Assembly (NCBI GenBank): GCA_033764875.1
Contig: JANRIO010000088.1
Span: forward strand, 45,968-109,967
DNA length: 64,000 nucleotides
Reading direction: 5' to 3'
DNA from: AWTP1-13 sp033764875
GTDB taxonomy: Bacteria > Pseudomonadota > Alphaproteobacteria > Rhizobiales > Hyphomicrobiaceae
Each line of letters opens with the position of its first letter. The first letter of the stretch is position 1. The position numbers and the translations under genes were made by a program. Below, one piece after another: positions 61,042-64,000 of the stretch. Below the pieces are notes generated by a model. That model searched no databases. It had not been told where the DNA came from and worked only from the letters and a program-made list of their open reading frames with translations.

Positions 61042-63777
61042 TCAGGCGACGGAACGGCCCGCAACATCGCCGGCCAGAATCTCGCGGCGGCCGGTGTGGT
61101 TCGGTGCGCTAATGATGCCGTCCTGCTCCATACGCTCGATGAGGTCGGCGGCGCGGTTGTAGCCGATGGAGAGGCGGCGTTGCACGTAACTGGTCGAGGC
61201 CTTGCGGTCGCGCAGCACGATCGCCACGGCGCGATCGTAGAGGCTGTCGGCGTCGCCGCCTGCGCTCGGGCCCATGTCGTCGCCATCGTCAGACGGCAGG
61301 GCATCGATGCTTTCGATATATCGCGGAGGGCCCTGCGTGCGCAGATGAGCCGCGACGGCCTCCACCTCCTCGTCGGACACGAAAGGACCATGGACGCGCA
61401 GCATCTGGCCGGCACCCGAGGTGTAGAGCATGTCGCCCTGACCGAGGAGCTGCTCGGCGCCCTGCTCGTTCAGGATTGTGCGGCTGTCGATCTTGGAGGC
61501 GACCTTGAAGCTGATGCGGGTCGGGAAGTTGGCCTTGATGGTGCCGGTGATGATATCGACCGAGGGGCGCTGGGTGGCCATGATGAGATGAATACCGGCG
61601 GCGCGCGCCTTTTGCGCGAGGCGCTGTACGGCGGTCTCGATGTCCTTGCCGGCGGTGATCATGAGGTCGGCAAACTCGTCCACGACCACGACGATGTAGG
61701 CCATGGAGGCGAGGTTCATCTCCTCGCGCTCGTAGATGGGCTGGCCGGTGGCGGGATCGAAGCCGGTCTGCACGGTGCGGGAAAGCTGCTCGCCGCGCTC
61801 GCCCGCGGTTTTGACTCGCGTGTTGAAGGCCTCGATGTTGCGCACCGAGAGCTTCGACATACGCTTGTAGCGCTCCTCCATCTCGGCGACGACCCAGTTG
61901 AGCGCACCTACGGCCTTCATGGGGTCGGTGACGACCGGTGTCAGAAGGTGGGGGATGTCGTTGTAGACCGACAGCTCGAGCATCTTCGGGTCGATCATGA
62001 TGAAGCGGCACTGCTCCGGCGTGTGGCGGAACAGGATCGACAGGATCATGGCGTTGACGCCGACCGATTTGCCCGAACCCGTGGTGCCAGCCACGAGAAG
62101 ATGCGGCATGCGGGCCAGGTCGGCGATGATAGGTTCACCGCCGATAGAGCGGCCGAGCGTCAGCGGAAGAATGCCGTCGGCAGAAGTGAAAGCCGGGCTT
62201 TCGAGAAGCTCGCGAAGGCCCACCATGTCGCGGCGGGCGTTGGGAAGCTCGATGCCCATGACGTTGCGGCCGGGGATGACGGCGACGCGGCAGCTCGTGG
62301 CGCTCATCAGGCGGGCGATGTCGTCGGCAAGCGCGATGACGCGCGTCGCCTTGGTGCCGCGCGCGGGCTCGAACTCGTAGAGGGTGACGACGGGGCCCGG
62401 TTTGATGTCGCGCACCTCGCCCTTAACGCCGAAGTCGGAGAGCACGTCCTCGAGCAGGCGTGCGGTGCCGCGCAAAACGGTCTGCGAGAACTCTGTACCG
62501 GCTTTCGACGGCGGGCTCTTCTTCAGCATGGCGGGAAGCGGACGCTTGAACGCGGGTGGCGTCGGTGGCGTCGCGGCGCGGCGCGCGGCGGTCATGGCAC
62601 GCAGGAGACTGGTCTGTGCGCGACGCACGGCGGGCTCCGGGGTGCGCGCAGCAGGCTGCGGCGCCGGAGCGGGGATGGGGGCTTGTACCGGCTGCGGCGC
62701 CGGTTCGCGCGCGCCAGTCAGGAACCGCGGAAGGTCACGATCGGGCAGCGCCGGAACGGAGAGGCTCGGCGCGGGCATGTCCTGCTGGCGTGATACGGGG
62801 CGCGCATTGATGGGCGCAAAGCGCTCGGCGATGGCGCGGCTCGAGTGATCGAGGTCTACGTCGAGGTCGATTTCGATGTCGTGGCCCGCGTCGTCGGTGG
62901 CGGCGAAGTCGTCGGGGTTGTCGTCGAACGGCTTGCGCGCGTAGTTCGGCGCATACGAGCCGTGAGCCTCGGGCTCAACTTGTCGTGCAAAGAGACCTGG
63001 AAGCACCGGCTCGATCATGCCGAAATGCGTGCGTGCGAACTCGCTCGGGCCACCCATTGTGCGCAAGGCGCCCAGGGCCGATGCGAGGCTTCCGCGACGC
63101 GGCAGCCGGGCCGTGATCGCGTTCGCGGCATGACTCACGTCGTTCCAGGATACGTCGATGCGCGGTTTGGGCAGCCGCTTGGGCAGAATGTCCTCGCGCC
63201 TAACGCCGAGCGCCTGCACGAGAGACGACATGCCGAAGCCGACCAGCAGAATGGCGGCGGCGAATCCGGCGGTGTCGGAGCTGACGACGCCGAGGACCGA
63301 CGAGATGCTATCGAAGATCACGTCGCCCAGGATGCCGCCGTAGCCGTGCTCGATGGGCCAGTTGGCTGTTCTCGGCAAGGCGGATACGGCGCCGGCCAGT
63401 CCGAGGATGGCGAAGGGATAAAAGGTGGCTTTGGTTCGGATCTGCGCGACGTGCTCGGAAAGGATGAGCTCGAACGCCCAGATCATGAGCGGCAGCAGCG
63501 CAACTGCAGCGGCGAGCCCCAGCGTTTGCAGCATCAAATCGGCGATGATGGCGCCCGGTGCACCGAGGGCGTTGCGAACGGGTCCGGCTGTCTCATGGGT
63601 CAAGCTCGGGTCGGCGATCGACCACGACACCATGCTGCCCCACACTGCGGCGAGCGTCAGAAGCAGCAAAAACCCGCAGCCGCGGCCGAGGGTGCCAATT
63701 AGGCGTGCCTCGAGAGCGGGCGGCAGCAAGCGCTGACGATCATGTCCGGAACCGGACGAGGTGGTGACAGAAGACAT
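61042..63777 (-). CDS. ftsK: DNA translocase FtsK
   Basis: A 911-residue protein. The N-terminal membrane domain has about four helices (GCGFLLLLTLAAVWGSMVSW and others). A Pro/Ala-rich linker spans residues about 290-420, and the motor domain has Walker A VAGTTGSGKSVGVNAM and Walker B IVVVVDEFADLM. The C-terminal gamma winged helix (YDRAVAIVLRDRKASTSYVQ; RLSIGYNRAADLIERMEQDG) reads KOPS sites. It pumps chromosome ends to dif during septation. The length and linker are typical for alphaproteobacteria. It starts 15 bases after the aminotransferase stop. Confidence 0.97.
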   Translation of the reverse strand: MSSVTTSSGSGHDRQRLLPPALEARLIGTLGRGCGFLLLLTLAAVWGSMVSWSIADPSLTHETAGPVRNALGAPGAIIADLMLQTLGLAAAVALLPLMIWAFELILSEHVAQIRTKATFYPFAILGLAGAVSALPRTANWPIEHGYGGILGDVIFDSISSVLGVVSSDTAGFAAAILLVGFGMSSLVQALGVRREDILPKRLPKPRIDVSWNDVSHAANAITARLPRRGSLASALGALRTMGGPSEFARTHFGMIEPVLPGLFARQVEPEAHGSYAPNYARKPFDDNPDDFAATDDAGHDIEIDLDVDLDHSSRAIAERFAPINARPVSRQQDMPAPSLSVPALPDRDLPRFLTGAREPAPQPVQAPIPAPAPQPAARTPEPAVRRAQTSLLRAMTAARRAATPPTPPAFKRPLPAMLKKSPPSKAGTEFSQTVLRGTARLLEDVLSDFGVKGEVRDIKPGPVVTLYEFEPARGTKATRVIALADDIARLMSATSCRVAVIPGRNVMGIELPNARRDMVGLRELLESPAFTSADGILPLTLGRSIGGEPIIADLARMPHLLVAGTTGSGKSVGVNAMILSILFRHTPEQCRFIMIDPKMLELSVYNDIPHLLTPVVTDPMKAVGALNWVVAEMEERYKRMSKLSVRNIEAFNTRVKTAGERGEQLSRTVQTGFDPATGQPIYEREEMNLASMAYIVVVVDEFADLMITAGKDIETAVQRLAQKARAAGIHLIMATQRPSVDIITGTIKANFPTRISFKVASKIDSRTILNEQGAEQLLGQGDMLYTSGAGQMLRVHGPFVSDEEVEAVAAHLRTQGPPRYIESIDALPSDDGDDMGPSAGGDADSLYDRAVAIVLRDRKASTSYVQRRLSIGYNRAADLIERMEQDGIISAPNHTGRREILAGDVAGRSVA

Positions 63778-63792
63778 GGTGGCGAACGTCTC

Positions 63793-64000
63793 TTACGCAG
63801 ACACATGAACGAACCGTTCGAGCGCCTCTCTGATCGTTCCCGCGTCATGGACCAACGCCACGCGCACGTATTGCGCGCCGGGGTTGGTTCCGTCTCGGCC
63901 GGTCTGAGCCAGGTAGGCACCGGGTATGACTTTGACCCCGAAACGTTTCCATAAGGTTATTGCGGCGTATTCACCGTCGCCGATAACACCCATATCTAAC
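63793..64000 (-). CDS. Class I/II aminotransferase, C-terminal end only (5' part outside window)
   Basis: The last 68 codons of a PLP-dependent aminotransferase. The visible segment (GDGEYAAITLWKRFGVKVIP, then GAYLAQTGRDGTNPGAQYVR) holds the typical C-terminal small domain with the substrate Arg in QYVRVALVHDAGTIREAL. Genes of this kind next to ftsK in Rhizobiales are often annotated as succinyldiaminopimelate or aromatic aminotransferases. The stop lies 15 bases before the ftsK start, so the two are likely co-transcribed. Confidence 0.85.
   Translation of the reverse strand, partial: LDMGVIGDGEYAAITLWKRFGVKVIPGAYLAQTGRDGTNPGAQYVRVALVHDAGTIREALERFVHVSA

Overview
The window reads as chromosomal DNA of a GC-rich alphaproteobacterium, most probably Hyphomicrobiales (Rhizobiales). 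The pointers are a methionine synthase encoded as two genes, an ArsR-methyltransferase fusion in front of metF, alphaproteobacterial Trm112 with a CPLTK motif, an FtsK-LolA-aminotransferase neighbourhood, DUF2277 and bactofilin genes, and interspersed palindromes of the kind common in this order. It carries one tRNA (Gly-GCC), no rRNA, no transposase, no CRISPR array and no phage genes. Genus cannot be fixed from the sequence alone.

Layout. 0-4.2 kb: a truncated HlyD-type adaptor, a cold-shock-like OB protein, an orphan Bug-type binding protein and a divergent FAD monooxygenase. 4.2-5.1 kb: a gene-free cluster of five BIME/REP-like repeat units. 5.2-8.8 kb: a siderophore uptake pair (PepSY-TM protein and TonB-dependent receptor). 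9.3-16.5 kb: a membrane-anchored metallophosphoesterase, M20 amidohydrolase, TPR membrane protein, pirin and AcuI-like reductase. 16.5-17.4 kb: an AT-rich patch and a 27-residue membrane miniprotein with its own terminator. 17.4-23.7 kb: a methionine/one-carbon operon (ArsR-methyltransferase, metF, the two halves of metH) with a VapBC module lodged between the metH halves. 25.4-27.8 kb: a periplasmic-binding-protein/pentameric-ligand-gated-channel fusion, the most striking protein here. 28-34 kb: acyl-CoA dehydrogenase, a thioredoxin/Lon-N/Trm112 operon, Pro-tRNA deacylase, tRNA-Gly, and a nuclease gene carrying an in-frame palindromic insertion. 34.3-42 kb: XdhC, thiolase, MFS, a LysR/metallo-beta-lactamase divergent pair and a CaiB CoA-transferase. 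41.7-46.7 kb: a TetR-controlled RND efflux operon. 46.8-64 kb: DUF533, RlpA, ChrA, CorA, bactofilin, chagasin-type inhibitor, a 25-residue ORF with an extreme Shine-Dalgarno, glutathione peroxidase, a run of small secreted or membrane hypotheticals, LolA, FtsK and the 3' end of an aminotransferase gene.

How the parts work together. The 23.7-17.4 kb minus-strand operon is one coupled methyl-cycle unit: regulator, MTHF reductase, homocysteine-methyltransferase half, toxin-antitoxin, cobalamin half, with overlapping or near-touching genes throughout. The TetR-MFP-RND block has a recognisable promoter/operator. Envelope functions (RlpA, LolA, FtsK, bactofilin, MlaC-like protein) are scattered. 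From about 48.7 kb onwards the base composition is visibly less GC-rich than in the first 48 kb, with an AT-rich junction at 48.8-49.1 kb.
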